Shown: piece after piece, positions 47,580 through 58,400 of the stretch
Numbering within the stretch: position 1 is the stretch's first letter
How the letters are laid out: each line of letters starts with the position of its first letter
DNA from: Pectobacterium brasiliense
GTDB lineage: Bacteria > Pseudomonadota > Gammaproteobacteria > Enterobacterales > Enterobacteriaceae
Length of the DNA stretch: 64,000 nt
Reading direction: 5' to 3'
Assembly (NCBI RefSeq): GCF_013449685.1
Contig: NZ_JACDSF010000017.1
Span: forward strand, 228,274 to 292,273
The notes under the pieces: model-generated
The model's database searches: none
What the model was told of the DNA's origin: nothing
What the model saw: only the letters and a program-made list of their open reading frames with translations
Position numbers and translations under genes: made by a program

Positions 47580-49055
47580 ATGTCATTGTTGAAAATCACG
47601 CAGGGACTGTTTCGTCTCAGCGATACCCGCATGCTGCGTCTGGACGACCTGACGCTCGAACAAAACCAGTGCTGGGCCTTTGTCGGGGCCAATGGAAGTG
47701 GTAAATCTGCACTGGCGCGGGCGCTATCCGGCGAACTGCCAATATTGCGTGGTGAACGAACAACGGGATTTCAACGCCCCGTCCGACTGTCGTTTGAACA
47801 ATTACAAAAACTGGTTTCTGATGAATGGCAGCGTAATAACACCGATCTGCTCAGTGAAGGTGAAGACGATACTGGCCGTACCTCGGCAGAAGTGATTCAG
47901 GATAGCCTCAACGATCCCGCGCGTTGCCAACAACTGGCACACCAGTTTGGTATCGCGCATTTGCTGGAGCGTCGCTTCAAGTACCTCTCTACGGGGGAAA
48001 CCCGTAAGGCGATGCTGTGTCAGGCGCTGATGCCTCAGCCCGACCTGCTGATTCTCGACGAGCCTTTCGATGGGTTGGACGTTGCCTCCCGCCAGCAGCT
48101 TGCCGATGAACTGAGGAAACTGGCAGGCACCGGTTATACGCTGGTGCTTATTCTGAACCGCTTCGACGACATCCCTGACTTTATCAACCATGTCGGTGTG
48201 CTGGCAGACTGTACGCTGACCCGTGTCGGCGAGCGTGAAACGATCCTCTCTGAAGCGCTGGTAGCCCAGCTCGCGTTTAGCGAAAAACTGTCGGGAAGTT
48301 CGCTGCCAGAACCGGAAGATCCGCAGCGGTATATGACGCTTCCCGCTGACGAGGCACGCATTCGGCTGCGTAACGGCGTGGTGCAGTACAACGACCGCCC
48401 TATTCTACACGAGCTAACGTGGGAAGTGTTGCCCAGTCAGCATTGGCAGATTGTCGGCCCCAATGGCGCAGGGAAATCGACGCTACTCAGCCTGATTACG
48501 GGCGATCATCCGCAAGGCTACAGCAACGATCTCACGCTGTTTGGCCGTAAACGCGGCAGCGGTGAAACCATCTGGGACATCAAGCGCCACATCGGTTACG
48601 TCAGCAGCAGCTTCCATCTGGATTACCGCGTCAGCACCAGCGTGCGCAACGTTATCCTGTCAGGCTTTTTTGACTCTATCGGCATTTACCAGGCCGTTTC
48701 CGACCGTCAGCGCCACCTGACCGAACAGTGGCTCACTCTGCTTGGGCTCAGTGGCGCTATTGCCGATACCCCGTTTCAATCGCTCTCCTGGGGTCAGCAG
48801 CGTCTGACGCTGATTGCCCGCGCGTTAGTCAAACACCCCGCCCTGCTCATTCTTGATGAACCGCTACAGGGGCTTGATCCGCTCAATCGCCAACTGGTAC
48901 GCCGCTGGCTGGATATTCTGATTGGCGAGGGCGAAACGCAGCTACTCTTTGTTTCTCACCACGCGGAAGACGCGCCCGAGTGCATCACACATCGGCTCAC
49001 TTTCGTCCCGCACAACGACATCTACCGCTACCAGATTGACGCGTTACGGAAATAA
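47580..49055 (+). CDS. modF: ModF/PhrA double ATP-binding protein
   Basis: A 491-residue soluble protein with two ABC ATPase domains in tandem. Domain 1 has GANGSGKSAL near residue 37 and LSTGETRKAM; domain 2 has GPNGAGKSTLL near 300 and LSWGQQRLTLIARAL. Both Walker B segments (LLILDEPFDGLD, LLILDEPLQGLD) are intact. It is named for its link with molybdate genes; its exact role, once linked to photorepair (PhrA), is unsettled. It follows modE by 43 bases in the same operon. Confidence 0.94.
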   Translation: MSLLKITQGLFRLSDTRMLRLDDLTLEQNQCWAFVGANGSGKSALARALSGELPILRGERTTGFQRPVRLSFEQLQKLVSDEWQRNNTDLLSEGEDDTGRTSAEVIQDSLNDPARCQQLAHQFGIAHLLERRFKYLSTGETRKAMLCQALMPQPDLLILDEPFDGLDVASRQQLADELRKLAGTGYTLVLILNRFDDIPDFINHVGVLADCTLTRVGERETILSEALVAQLAFSEKLSGSSLPEPEDPQRYMTLPADEARIRLRNGVVQYNDRPILHELTWEVLPSQHWQIVGPNGAGKSTLLSLITGDHPQGYSNDLTLFGRKRGSGETIWDIKRHIGYVSSSFHLDYRVSTSVRNVILSGFFDSIGIYQAVSDRQRHLTEQWLTLLGLSGAIADTPFQSLSWGQQRLTLIARALVKHPALLILDEPLQGLDPLNRQLVRRWLDILIGEGETQLLFVSHHAEDAPECITHRLTFVPHNDIYRYQIDALRK

Positions 49056-49253
49056 CGCCTAAAAACAGAGATGATAACGCTACCACAAAATAAAATGTAG
49101 GGTAGAAAGCCAGGCTCATTTACACTATAGATTATGCTTCACTGAGTTTACTCGTAAAAAAACCATCGATAACAGAGGCAGATTCTCGCTGTAGATCACC
49201 TTTTTCAGCATCTAGCCATGTTATTTTGCAGTATTGCGATAATAGAGGTCATT

Positions 49254-50273
49254 ATGAACGTTCTTGTTACAGGTGGTAGCGGTTACATAGGAAGTCATAC
49301 TTGCGTACAATTGCTGGCGGCTGGGCACACTCCCATCATTCTCGATAACTTGTGCAACAGCAAGTCTAGCGTCGTTAAAACCATTACACGCTTAACCGAT
49401 AAGACACCCGTTTTTTATCAGGGCGATATCCGCGACAGCGCGCTGCTGGACGATATTTTCGCTACGCATTCCATTGATTCTGTCATCCACTTTGCCGGCT
49501 TAAAAGCCGTAGGCGAATCAGTGCGTGAACCACTGAGCTACTATGACAATAACGTCAACGGTACGCTCGTACTGGTAGAGGCGATGAAAAAAGCCGGCGT
49601 GAAAAACCTGATTTTTAGCTCCTCTGCCACTGTCTATGGCGATCAACCACGCACGCCCTATCAGGAAAGTTTCCCCACAGGACACCCTGCCAGCCCTTAT
49701 GGCCGTAGCAAGCTGATGGTCGAGCAAATCCTGCAAGACTTACAGCATGCAGAACCGGAATGGAGTATTACGCTGTTGCGGTATTTCAACCCAGTTGGTG
49801 CCCATCCATCGGGTGAGATGGGTGAAGACCCACAAGGTGTGCCCAATAACCTGATGCCTTACATCGCTCAGGTTGCGGTAGGGCGTCGTGACTCACTGGC
49901 GATTTTCGGTAATGACTACCCTACCGCTGACGGCACTGGCGTGCGAGATTACATCCACGTCGTCGATCTGGCTGACGGTCATATCGCCGCCATGAACACC
50001 CTGCAAAATCGTGCTGGCGTGCATATTTATAATCTGGGCGCAGGCGTAGGCTACAGTGTATTGCAGGTCGTCGAAGCCTTCAGTCAGGCCTGTGGCAAGC
50101 CGCTGGCTTACCATTTTTCCCCACGTCGTCAGGGCGATCTGCCTGCTTATTGGGCAGATGCCGAGCGTGCAGCGAAAGACCTTAACTGGCGAGTCACACG
50201 CTCACTGCAAGAAATGGCGCAGGACACCTGGCGCTGGCAGTCCAACCACCCCAACGGGTACGACGAAGAATGA
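49254..50273 (+). CDS. galE: UDP-glucose 4-epimerase
   Basis: Interconverts UDP-glucose and UDP-galactose, supplying UDP-galactose for lipopolysaccharide and exopolysaccharide as well as galactose catabolism. The ATG at 49254 gives 339 residues. VTGGSGYIGSHT (5-16) is the NAD loop, FSSSATVYG holds the active-site serine, and YGRSK carries Tyr and Lys. The C-terminal LNWRVTRSLQEMAQDTWRWQ matches GalE. It follows modF as in E. coli, but is followed by galM rather than galT and galK. Confidence 0.96.
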   Translation: MNVLVTGGSGYIGSHTCVQLLAAGHTPIILDNLCNSKSSVVKTITRLTDKTPVFYQGDIRDSALLDDIFATHSIDSVIHFAGLKAVGESVREPLSYYDNNVNGTLVLVEAMKKAGVKNLIFSSSATVYGDQPRTPYQESFPTGHPASPYGRSKLMVEQILQDLQHAEPEWSITLLRYFNPVGAHPSGEMGEDPQGVPNNLMPYIAQVAVGRRDSLAIFGNDYPTADGTGVRDYIHVVDLADGHIAAMNTLQNRAGVHIYNLGAGVGYSVLQVVEAFSQACGKPLAYHFSPRRQGDLPAYWADAERAAKDLNWRVTRSLQEMAQDTWRWQSNHPNGYDEE

Positions 50274-50457
50274 CGGCGTTTTTTCACGCTGAGTGACAGA
50301 TAAGGGAAGATAAGCAGAACTGATTCATACCGTTGACAACCCATTTACGGAACAAGAATGGCGTACTTTGTCAGCACACTTCTTTCTGCTTAATTTCCCA
50401 CCATTGCAACCATCGGCCAACCTTCTCTATCTTCTCAAGCCTCTACAGGAGCAAGTC

Positions 50458-51504
50458 ATGTTGAATGAAAGTCTTAGCACGCTGGCACCCGATGGTCAGC
50501 CGTTTCAATTAACGACCTTGCAGAATCAGGCAGGCATGCGTGTGCGCCTGATGGACTGGGGTGCAACCTGGCTTTCCTGTGAGCTGCCGCTACCAGAGGG
50601 TGAGGTGCGAGAAGTCTTATTGGGCTGTGCCTCACCCGAGCAGTATCCGCGACAAAGCGCTTATCTCGGTGCATCAATTGGCCGCTATGCCAACCGCATA
50701 GCCAAAGCCACCTTCAGTCGAGAAACCGAAACGTTCCATCTGGTTCCAAACCAGAACGAGCACCAGTTACACGGTGGCCCAGAAGGCTTTCATGCTCGCC
50801 GCTGGCGAATTGCCAGTCAGGATGCCGCGCAGGTGACTTATCAACTGCACTCGCCGGATGGCGATCAAGGCTATCCAGGGCATCTCAACGTACAGGTGAC
50901 CTACGCGCTGACCGAACATAATTCGCTGGAAATCTCGTATCAGGCGACCGTAGAGAAAGCCTGCCCCGTTTGCCTGACCAACCACGCCTATTTCAACCTT
51001 GATGGCGATCTGACTGACGTCCGTAAGCACCAACTGCAACTGTTTGCCGACTATTATTTACCGGTTAATAGTTCGGGCATTCCTAACGCCGATCTGACAC
51101 CGGTAAACGCTACCGGCATGGATTTCCGCCAGCCAAAAACGCTGGAAGAAGATTTCCTGCGCGACAGCGATCAAATGGCCGTCGGCGGCTACGATCACGC
51201 TTATTTATTGCATCGCACCTGCGGTTCCAGCGAAAGTCCGGCTGCCAATTTATGGTCATCCGATGGCCGCGTACTGATGAGCGTTTTCACCAGCGCTCCC
51301 GCCTTACAGCTCTACAGCGGCAACTTTCTGGCCGGAACGCCCTCGCGAGACGGCGGTCAATATGAAAACTATGCCGGTGTCGCACTGGAAAGTGAATTCC
51401 TGCCGGACAGCCCGAATCACCCCAACTGGCCGCAGCCTGACTGCTGGCTGAAACCGGGGAAAGTCTATCGCTCAGATACCACGTACCAGTTTCTTGTACA
51501 GTAA
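50458..51504 (+). CDS. galM: Aldose 1-epimerase (mutarotase)
   Basis: Interconverts alpha and beta anomers of galactose and glucose. The ATG at 50458, preceded by ACAGGAGC, gives 348 residues. Marks are MRVRLMDWGATWLSCELP, GASIGRYANRIAKATF, NEHQLHGGPEGFHARRW (with the catalytic His), CLTNHAYFNLDGD (second His) and ALESEFLPDSPNHPNWP (with the catalytic Glu). It lies 184 bases after galE; a hairpin (51539-51562) follows it. Confidence 0.94.
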   Translation: MLNESLSTLAPDGQPFQLTTLQNQAGMRVRLMDWGATWLSCELPLPEGEVREVLLGCASPEQYPRQSAYLGASIGRYANRIAKATFSRETETFHLVPNQNEHQLHGGPEGFHARRWRIASQDAAQVTYQLHSPDGDQGYPGHLNVQVTYALTEHNSLEISYQATVEKACPVCLTNHAYFNLDGDLTDVRKHQLQLFADYYLPVNSSGIPNADLTPVNATGMDFRQPKTLEEDFLRDSDQMAVGGYDHAYLLHRTCGSSESPAANLWSSDGRVLMSVFTSAPALQLYSGNFLAGTPSRDGGQYENYAGVALESEFLPDSPNHPNWPQPDCWLKPGKVYRSDTTYQFLVQ

Positions 51505-51538
51505 CCGAACGGCAAAACATAATTAACACATTGATAAC

Positions 51539-51562
51539 ATTGGCAGATAACTTTCTGCCAAT
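51539..51562 (+). terminator. Hairpin behind galM
   Basis: ATTGGCAG and CTGCCAAT form an eight-base stem around ATAACTTT, 35 bases after the galM stop, followed by TTACAAAA. A weak terminator candidate. Confidence 0.5.
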
Positions 51563-51655
51563 TTACAAAACCACTTTACAAAACTATGCTATTCCCCGCT
51601 TGCCCCCTTCCCGCTCAGACGCATACACTGGCAAAACGTCCAAAAGGGAAACGCC

Positions 51656-52108
51656 ATGTCCGCATCATCACGGTCTCCATTATTCATTCATCATCTGCGG
51701 CATAAAGGCAGGTGGGGATGGCTATTGGCACTGTGCTGGTTTTTCCTGAATGCACAACTGGCTATCGCAGGCCATCAATGCGATATGACGATCAGCCAGA
51801 CATCCCCCGCACTCCAGCATCAGGCACATCTGCAACAAGCTGACGTTCAGCCGTTATCATCTCATGCTCAGCATACAGCTAAAGCGTCTTACGTTGCCGA
51901 TCAGCAAACGCCGCTGTGCGAAAAACACTGCGTGCCGGATAGCGTGAAGCAGGATAATGGCTCGCTGGCATTATTAGCGCTGCCGGTCAGCGGTGATCTA
52001 GTCTTAGCGGATAATCCTGTTACCCTTAGTCCGACATCTGATGTCTGGCTCTCGCCTCCTGCGGTCGGCCCTCCGGCTGAAATCCGCTTCTGCAGATTCA
52101 GAGAATAA
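51656..52108 (+). CDS. Small secreted Cys/His protein at head of copper efflux cluster
   Basis: A 150-residue protein of unknown function. A basic start is followed by a hydrophobic stretch (GWLLALCWFFLNAQLAIA, about 20-38) with a likely cleavage before GHQCD. The mature part is polar, rich in Gln and His (QHQAHLQQ, SSHAQHTAK), with a LCEKHC motif near residue 87 that could bind a metal. It precedes cusF by about 200 bases on the same strand. Metal binding or sensing in the periplasm is an inference from composition and location. I do not recognise the family. Confidence 0.6.
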   Translation: MSASSRSPLFIHHLRHKGRWGWLLALCWFFLNAQLAIAGHQCDMTISQTSPALQHQAHLQQADVQPLSSHAQHTAKASYVADQQTPLCEKHCVPDSVKQDNGSLALLALPVSGDLVLADNPVTLSPTSDVWLSPPAVGPPAEIRFCRFRE

Positions 52109-52168
52109 CCCAACGATTGATAACCCCTGCGCCAGCGAGCGCAACGTCTTGTTTATCAATTATTTTTC

Positions 52169-52292
52169 ATACCCTAAATAATTCGAGTTGCAGGAAGGCG
52201 GCAACCGCGCGAGTCCCCAGGAGCTTACACAAGTAAGTGACTGGGGTGAGTAAGGGCAGCCAACGCACAAGCAGCTTGAAGTATGACGGGTA
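52169..52292. repeat. 124-base interspersed palindromic repeat
   Basis: Begins with ATACCCTAAATAATTCGAG and ends with TTGAAGTATGACGGGTA. The inner part contains an imperfect palindrome around CCCCAG...CTGGGG (CCCCAGGAGCTTAC / GTGACTGGGG). A shortened copy of the same element lies at 29163-29222. It has no coding frame and ends 17 bases before the cusF start, so its hairpin would be in the cusF leader or between two transcripts. From memory this is a repeat scattered through several enterobacterial genomes. Confidence 0.8.
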
Positions 52293-52308
52293 CATTGGGA
52301 TTATTTTT

Positions 52309-52662
52309 ATGCGTACCACTTATATGGCTTTGATTAGCAGCCTGATTTTTTCTGTTTCTTCCTCAATCTTCCCCGTGTGGGCAAACGACCACCAGCATCA
52401 CGCGATGATGTCGACCACGCCCCCTGCGGCCACAACAGCCGTTTATCAAACTACCGGGATTGTTAAGCAGTGGGACACCAATAGCGTCACGCTCTCTCAC
52501 GCGCCGGTTGCCGAGCTCAAATGGCCTGCCATGACGATGGCCTTCACGCTGCCATCCCGCGGCGAAATAACGCCATTGCCTGTCAACACCCCCGTTACGT
52601 TCAGCTTTAGCCAGAACGATAGCGGCTACATCCTGACCGCGATTACACCACAGCAGCCTTAA
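52309..52662 (+). CDS. cusF: Periplasmic copper/silver chaperone CusF
   Basis: Carries Cu(I) or Ag(I) to the CusCBA pump in the periplasm. The 117-residue protein has a signal peptide ending near VWA and the complete CusF metal site: His64, Trp72, Met75 and Met77 (SHAPV and KWPAMTM), with exactly the spacing of H36, W44, M47 and M49 in E. coli CusF. The ATG at 52309 is chosen because the longer frame would read through the end of the interspersed repeat. It lies 12 bases before cusC. Confidence 0.93.
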   Translation: MRTTYMALISSLIFSVSSSIFPVWANDHQHHAMMSTTPPAATTAVYQTTGIVKQWDTNSVTLSHAPVAELKWPAMTMAFTLPSRGEITPLPVNTPVTFSFSQNDSGYILTAITPQQP

Positions 52663-52674
52663 CCGGAGCACACC

Positions 52675-53934
52675 ATGAACTTATCCAAACACGCTGCTGC
52701 GCGCGCGTGTCTGGCGATGTTGCTGTGGCTGCCTGCCGCCGTCTTTGCGGCAGATCTGAGTCTTGAACAGGCCTTACAGGCAGCGGAGCGTTACTCCGCC
52801 GATCTGTCGGCCAATCAACACCAGATTAATGCGCTACAGAACATGGCCGACTCCGCCACACAGCTTCCCGACCCCAAATTGAAATTTGGCGTCGAAAATT
52901 TGCCATTGGGCGGTAACAACGGTAGCCGGCTCACGCGTGAAGGCATGACGATGCAACGTATCGGCGTCATGCAAACTTATGTCAGCAGCCGTAAGCGCGA
53001 TAGCAAAGCGCAGACTATTCGGGTCGAAGCCGAAGCACTGCAAAGTAATAGCGAAAGTATTCGTGCTCGTCTACAACGGGAAACGGCACAGGCATGGCTG
53101 GATCTGGCGCTCTCCCAAAAGGCGTTGATCGACGTCACCGCGTTGGTCAACGAAAGCCAGCGGCAGATCGCCTCGCAAAAAGCGAGTGTGGCAGCAGGCA
53201 GTGAGGCCAGTAGTGTTCTGGCTGCCCGCCTGACGCTGGCAGCCATGCAGGACAAATTGGCCGATGCCGAGCGTGATACCCGTATCGCGCACACTCGGCT
53301 GGTACAGCTTACCGGCGTGACGGATATCAACGTGCACGGCGAGCTGCCTCGCTTTGAACGGCTGCCTGCCTCACCGGAGGTGCTGGGCAACGCCATTCAT
53401 CAGCACCCGGAAATGCAACAGGCGCAGCGTGAAGCCGAACTGGCTCAGGCACGCTCCGCACAGTCGGCCGTTGCCGCCATCCCCAATGTCGATGTTGAAG
53501 TCTATTACGCGAAGCGCGGAGATGATTACGACGATATGGCGGGCATGATGGTAACGGTCGATCTGCCGCTGTTCACATCCAAGCGTCAGGATAAGGACTA
53601 CGCCGCAGATATCTCACGCAGCATGGAAGCGCGCGACAGAGTCTTGCTCACCGAGCGAGAACATCAGGCGCAGCTCGATACGCTGATTGCTCAATATCAA
53701 GCCGCACAGTCACGCTGGCAGCGGCAGAGCAATGATGTTCTTCCGCTGCAACAACAGCGCATCAAACTGATTCAGGCTCAGTACCAATCCGGCAGCAGTA
53801 ACCTTTCTGCCGTACTGGATGCCCGCCGGGCGCTGCTCGAAAGCCGGATCGCCGTTCAGGATACCGCACGGGAAATGGCTCAATATTGGGCCGCCATCCG
53901 CTATCTGACGCCACAAGGAAGCCCTACGCGATGA
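52675..53934 (+). CDS. cusC: Outer-membrane efflux protein of the Cus system
   Basis: A 419-residue TolC-family outer-membrane factor for heavy-metal efflux. Signal peptide up to about VFAA, then two OEP repeats (about 30-210 and 225-415) with long coiled-coil helices (ALQAAERYSADLSANQHQI and others). No lipobox cysteine is visible near the signal end, unlike E. coli CusC, and the layout is closer to CzcC-like proteins, so the name is by position. It overlaps cusB by four bases. Confidence 0.88.
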   Translation: MNLSKHAAARACLAMLLWLPAAVFAADLSLEQALQAAERYSADLSANQHQINALQNMADSATQLPDPKLKFGVENLPLGGNNGSRLTREGMTMQRIGVMQTYVSSRKRDSKAQTIRVEAEALQSNSESIRARLQRETAQAWLDLALSQKALIDVTALVNESQRQIASQKASVAAGSEASSVLAARLTLAAMQDKLADAERDTRIAHTRLVQLTGVTDINVHGELPRFERLPASPEVLGNAIHQHPEMQQAQREAELAQARSAQSAVAAIPNVDVEVYYAKRGDDYDDMAGMMVTVDLPLFTSKRQDKDYAADISRSMEARDRVLLTEREHQAQLDTLIAQYQAAQSRWQRQSNDVLPLQQQRIKLIQAQYQSGSSNLSAVLDARRALLESRIAVQDTAREMAQYWAAIRYLTPQGSPTR

Positions 53935-55433
53935 GCAAAACAATCACGAACAAATCCCTGAGGTTTAGCCTGATGACGCTGGCTATCCTCAGCGCGGGTG
54001 GCGTGGGCTATCTGGTGGGTAAACAGCCAACGCCACAGTCTTCTTCCGCCGCAGCGCCAGCACGTACCGCCCTCTATTGGTACGATCCGATGGTGCCGGA
54101 TAAACGCTTCGACAAACCGGGGAAATCCCCCTTTATGGATATGGAACTGGTGCCCCGCTACGCCGATGAAGCGCAGAGTGACGGCGGTATTACGGTCAGC
54201 GCCCGCCAGCAGCAAAATCTTGGGGTTCGCACGGCGCGCGCGGAAATGCGCGAACTTTCCAGTAGTAGCACAGGTTACGGCACCGTCGCGATCAACGAAC
54301 GTGGATTACACACGCTGGTCGCCTCCAGCGGCGGCATTGTCGAGAAACTCACGGTCAATGCACTGCAACAGCAGGTGAAGAAAGGCGAAACGCTGGCGAC
54401 ATTGTGGAACCCGACCTGGGCAGCGGCGCAGCGCGAATATCTGGCGGTACGGCAGTTGGGCGACGAGATGCTGACTCAAGCAGCCCGCCAGCGGCTGGCA
54501 CTGCTCTTCATGCCGGAAACGATTATTCGGCAGGTCGAGCGTAGCGGTAAGCCGCAGGACAGGATCGCGATTACCGCGCCGGAAGACGGCTACGTGAATA
54601 AGCTAGAGGTGCGGCAAGGCATGCAGTTAAGCCCAGCTCAGCCTCTCTTTGAGCTTGCCAGCCTGAATCCGGTGTGGGTGGATGTCGATTACCCCGAGTC
54701 GCAAGCCGCGCAGCTCACTCTCGGCAGCGACATCAGCGCGACCAGCAACGGCTGGCCGGGTAAAACCTTCCACGGCAAGATCAGCGAACTGCTGCCCGTA
54801 TTAGATAGCACCACACGCACGTTAAAAGCCCGCGTAGTGCTGGATAACCCGCAACAGCAGCTTAAGCCCGGTATGTACCTGACCGTGCAGTTTTCTCACG
54901 CTCAGGCACAGCCGCGTCTGGCGATCCCGAAGGAAGCGCTATTGATCAGCGGTAGCCAAAACCGGGTCTTACTGAGTGATGGCACTGGTCATTTTACCCC
55001 ACGTAACGTCACGGTGGGCGCGTCGCTGGGCGACTGGGTCGAAATCCTCAATGGACTGAAGGCAGGTGACAACGTGGTCACTTCCGGTCAGTTCCTGATT
55101 GATTCCGAAGCCAGCCTTCGCAGCGCCCTACCGCAGTTTGATGCGGAAAAGCCAGCAGCCCCAGAAACGTCGACTGCGCCCGTTGGCTATCATACTCAGG
55201 GAGTCATCAGGGCGATAAACGGCAATCAGGTCACAATCGAACATGAAGCGGTTCCGGCACTCAATTGGTCACCGATGACGATGGATTTCACGCTGCCACC
55301 CTCAGGGTTGCCGCAGGGAATGGGAATAGGCAGTACCGTGCGTTTCCAGTTCAACATGGACGACAGGGGGATTCACGTCCTGAATTTTTCTACCACTGAC
55401 GATCCGCATGCCAGTCACGGAGGCCATCCATGA
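53931..55433 (+). CDS. cusB: Periplasmic adaptor CusB with fused CusF domain
   Basis: Membrane-fusion protein of 500 residues linking CusA and CusC. One N-terminal helix (13-30), then the heavy-metal-binding segment [20 protein letters not shown] (49-68) with Met residues for Cu(I)/Ag(I), barrel-sandwich and beta-barrel domains (about 115-330), and a C-terminal CusF-like domain (about 418-487) with His438, Trp446, Met449 and Met451 in CusF spacing. E. coli CusB lacks this extra domain. The ATG at 53931 overlaps the cusC stop (ATGA), and the end overlaps cusA in the same way. Confidence 0.93.
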   Translation: MSKTITNKSLRFSLMTLAILSAGGVGYLVGKQPTPQSSSAAAPARTALYWYDPMVPDKRFDKPGKSPFMDMELVPRYADEAQSDGGITVSARQQQNLGVRTARAEMRELSSSSTGYGTVAINERGLHTLVASSGGIVEKLTVNALQQQVKKGETLATLWNPTWAAAQREYLAVRQLGDEMLTQAARQRLALLFMPETIIRQVERSGKPQDRIAITAPEDGYVNKLEVRQGMQLSPAQPLFELASLNPVWVDVDYPESQAAQLTLGSDISATSNGWPGKTFHGKISELLPVLDSTTRTLKARVVLDNPQQQLKPGMYLTVQFSHAQAQPRLAIPKEALLISGSQNRVLLSDGTGHFTPRNVTVGASLGDWVEILNGLKAGDNVVTSGQFLIDSEASLRSALPQFDAEKPAAPETSTAPVGYHTQGVIRAINGNQVTIEHEAVPALNWSPMTMDFTLPPSGLPQGMGIGSTVRFQFNMDDRGIHVLNFSTTDDPHASHGGHP

Positions 55434-58400
55434 TTGCCTACATCATTCGCTGGTCGCTCAAAAACCGTCTTTTGGTTTTACTGGCAGCGCTGTTCATGGC
55501 CGCGTGGGGCCTTCTGTCGCTACAAAAAACGCCGCTGGATGCTTTGCCCGATTTATCGGACGTACAGGTCATCATTCGCGTCAGCTATCCGGGAAAAGCA
55601 CCACAGGTGGTGGAAAATCAGGTGACCTACCCGCTGACGACCACCATGCTTTCCGTTCCGGGGGCCAAGACGGTACGGGGCTTCTCCATGTTCGGCGATG
55701 CCTACGTTTATGTGCTGTTTGAAGATGGCACCGATCCTTACTGGGCGCGTTCTCGCGTGCTGGAATATCTCAGCCAGGTGCAATCCAGCCTGCCAGCCGA
55801 CGCCAAGACGTCACTCGGCCCGGATGCCACTGGTGTTGGCTGGATTTACGAATATGCGCTGGTCGATCGCAGCGGCAAATACAGTCTAGCCGACCTGCGC
55901 GGCTTTCAGGACTGGCTGCTGAAATATGAGTTGAAAACGGTACCTGATGTGGCGGAAGTCGCCAGCGTGGGCGGCATGGTCAAACAGTATCAGATCGTCG
56001 TCGACCCGGAACGCATGCGGACGCAGGGCATCGCCCACCAGCAGATCGTCAGTGCCGTACAGGCCGCCAATCAGGAAAACGGCGGTTCCGTGCTGGAGTT
56101 GGGCGAAGCAGAGTACATGGTGCGCACCACGGGTTACCTGAAAAGTATGCAGGATTTTAACCACGTGGTGATTACCACTCGCAACGGTATTCCCGTGCTG
56201 TTGCAGGATGTGGCTACGCTCAGAGAAGGGCCGGAGATGCGGCGCGGCATCGCCGAATTGAATGGCGAAGGTGAAGTGGCGGGCGGCATCATCGTCCTGC
56301 GCTATGGCAAGAATGCGCTGAATACGCTGCATGCCGTCAAAGCGCGGTTACAGGAAATACAGAAAAGCCTGCCCGCGGGGGTAGAAATCGTCCCAACCTA
56401 CGATCGTTCGCAGTTGATTGAACGCGCTATCGATACGCTCAGCTTCAAGCTGCTGGAAGAGTTTGTCGTTGTGGCGATTATCTGCGCCCTGTTTCTGTTT
56501 CACTTCCGCTCGGCGCTGGTGGCGATCATCAGCCTGCCGCTGGGGATTCTGGGGGCGTTTATCATCATGCGCTATCAGGGTGTGAACGCCAACATCATGT
56601 CGCTGGGCGGTATTGCGATTGCTATCGGCGCGATGGTGGATGCCGCGATTGTGATGATAGAAAACATGCATAAAGTCATTGAGCAGTGGCGACATGAGAA
56701 CCCTGGGAAACAGCCGCAGAATAATGAGTGGTGGCAGTTAGCGGAACGGGCTGCTGTAGAAGTAGGGCCTGCGCTGTTTTGCAGCCTGCTGATCATTACG
56801 CTGTCGTTTGTGCCCGTGTTCTCACTGGAAGCGCAGGAAGGCCGCATGTTTTCCCCGCTGGCCTTTACCAAAACCTATGCCATGGCCGTCGCCGCCGGAT
56901 TAGGGATCACGCTGGTGCCGGTATTAATGGGATATTTCGTTCGCGGCAAGATACCGGACGAACAGGCGAACCCGATTAACCGCTGGCTGATTGCAGCTTA
57001 TCACCCGGTGCTGCAAAAGGTATTGAGCTACCCGAAAACCACGCTGCTGGTCTCCGGCCTGCTGTTGCTGTTGACGCTCTTTCCACTCAGCCGTCTGGGA
57101 AGTGAATTCATGCCGCCGCTGGATGAAGGCGATCTGCTGTATATGCCTTCCACCTTGCCCGGTATCTCCGCGCGAGAAGCAGGTCGTCTGCTGCAACAAA
57201 CGGACCGGCTGATTAAAACCGTGCCCGAAGTCGAATCGGTTTTCGGCAAAGCAGGCCGTGCCGAAACAGCCACCGACCCCGCCCCGCTCACCATGCTGGA
57301 AAGCACAATCAGGCTGAAACCGCGCAACCAGTGGCGCGAAGGCATGACCATGGACAAGCTGGTGGCCGAGTTGGATCGTACCGTCAGCCTGCCGGGTATC
57401 GCCAACGTGTGGGTACCGCCGATTCGCAACCGGCTGGACATGCTGGCTACCGGTATCAAAAGCCCAGTGGGCATCAAGGTTAACGGCAATAATCTGGCAG
57501 ACATCGAACGTACCGCCGAGCAAATCGAGCAGGTGGTGAAGCAGGTTCCGGGTGTGACATCTGCGCTAGCGGAACGTCTAGCGGGCGGGCGCTATATCGA
57601 TATTGATATCGACCGTCAACGCGCGGCGCGCTACGGTGTGTCCGTCGAGGAACTTCAGTCGGTGGTTTCCACACTCATCGGCGGGCAAAACATCGGCGAA
57701 ACGATTGAAGGTCGCCAGCGTTATCCCATTAATATCCGCTATCCACGTGAATTACGCGATTCGCTACAAAAATTGCGTGACCTGCCCATTGTTACGGCAA
57801 ATGGCAGCAGAGTGACGCTGGCAGAACTGGCTGATATTCGCGTCAGCGAAGGGCCACCGATGCTGAAAAGTGAAAACAGTCGCCTGTCGGACTGGATTTA
57901 CGTCGATCTGCGCGGTCGCGATCTGAAATCCGCCGTTGAAGACATGCAGCAGGCCGTTGCCCAGCAGGTCACGCTGCCGGAAGGCGTTTCACTGAGCTGG
58001 TCCGGTCAGTTTGAATATCTGGAACGCGCTACGGAGAAAATGAAAGTCGTCGTGCCCTTTACGCTGCTGATCATTTTTGTGCTGCTGTATGTCACCTTCA
58101 ACCGCATCAAAGATGCGTTGCTGATCATGGCAACCTTACCTTTCGCGCTGATTGGCGGCGTCTGGCTGCTCTATATCCTTGGCTATAATCTTTCTGTAGC
58201 CGGTGCCGTGGGTTTTATTGCACTGGCGGGCGTGTCGGCGGAATTCGGCGTCATCATGCTGCTCTACCTCAATCATGCGGTAGAGAAACACCGTGTGGCA
58301 GGTCAGGCGCTGTCACGCCAGCAGTTGATGGATGCCATCCACGAAGGGGCGGTTCTGCGCGTACGGCCAAAAATGATGACCGTCGCAACGATTATGGCAG

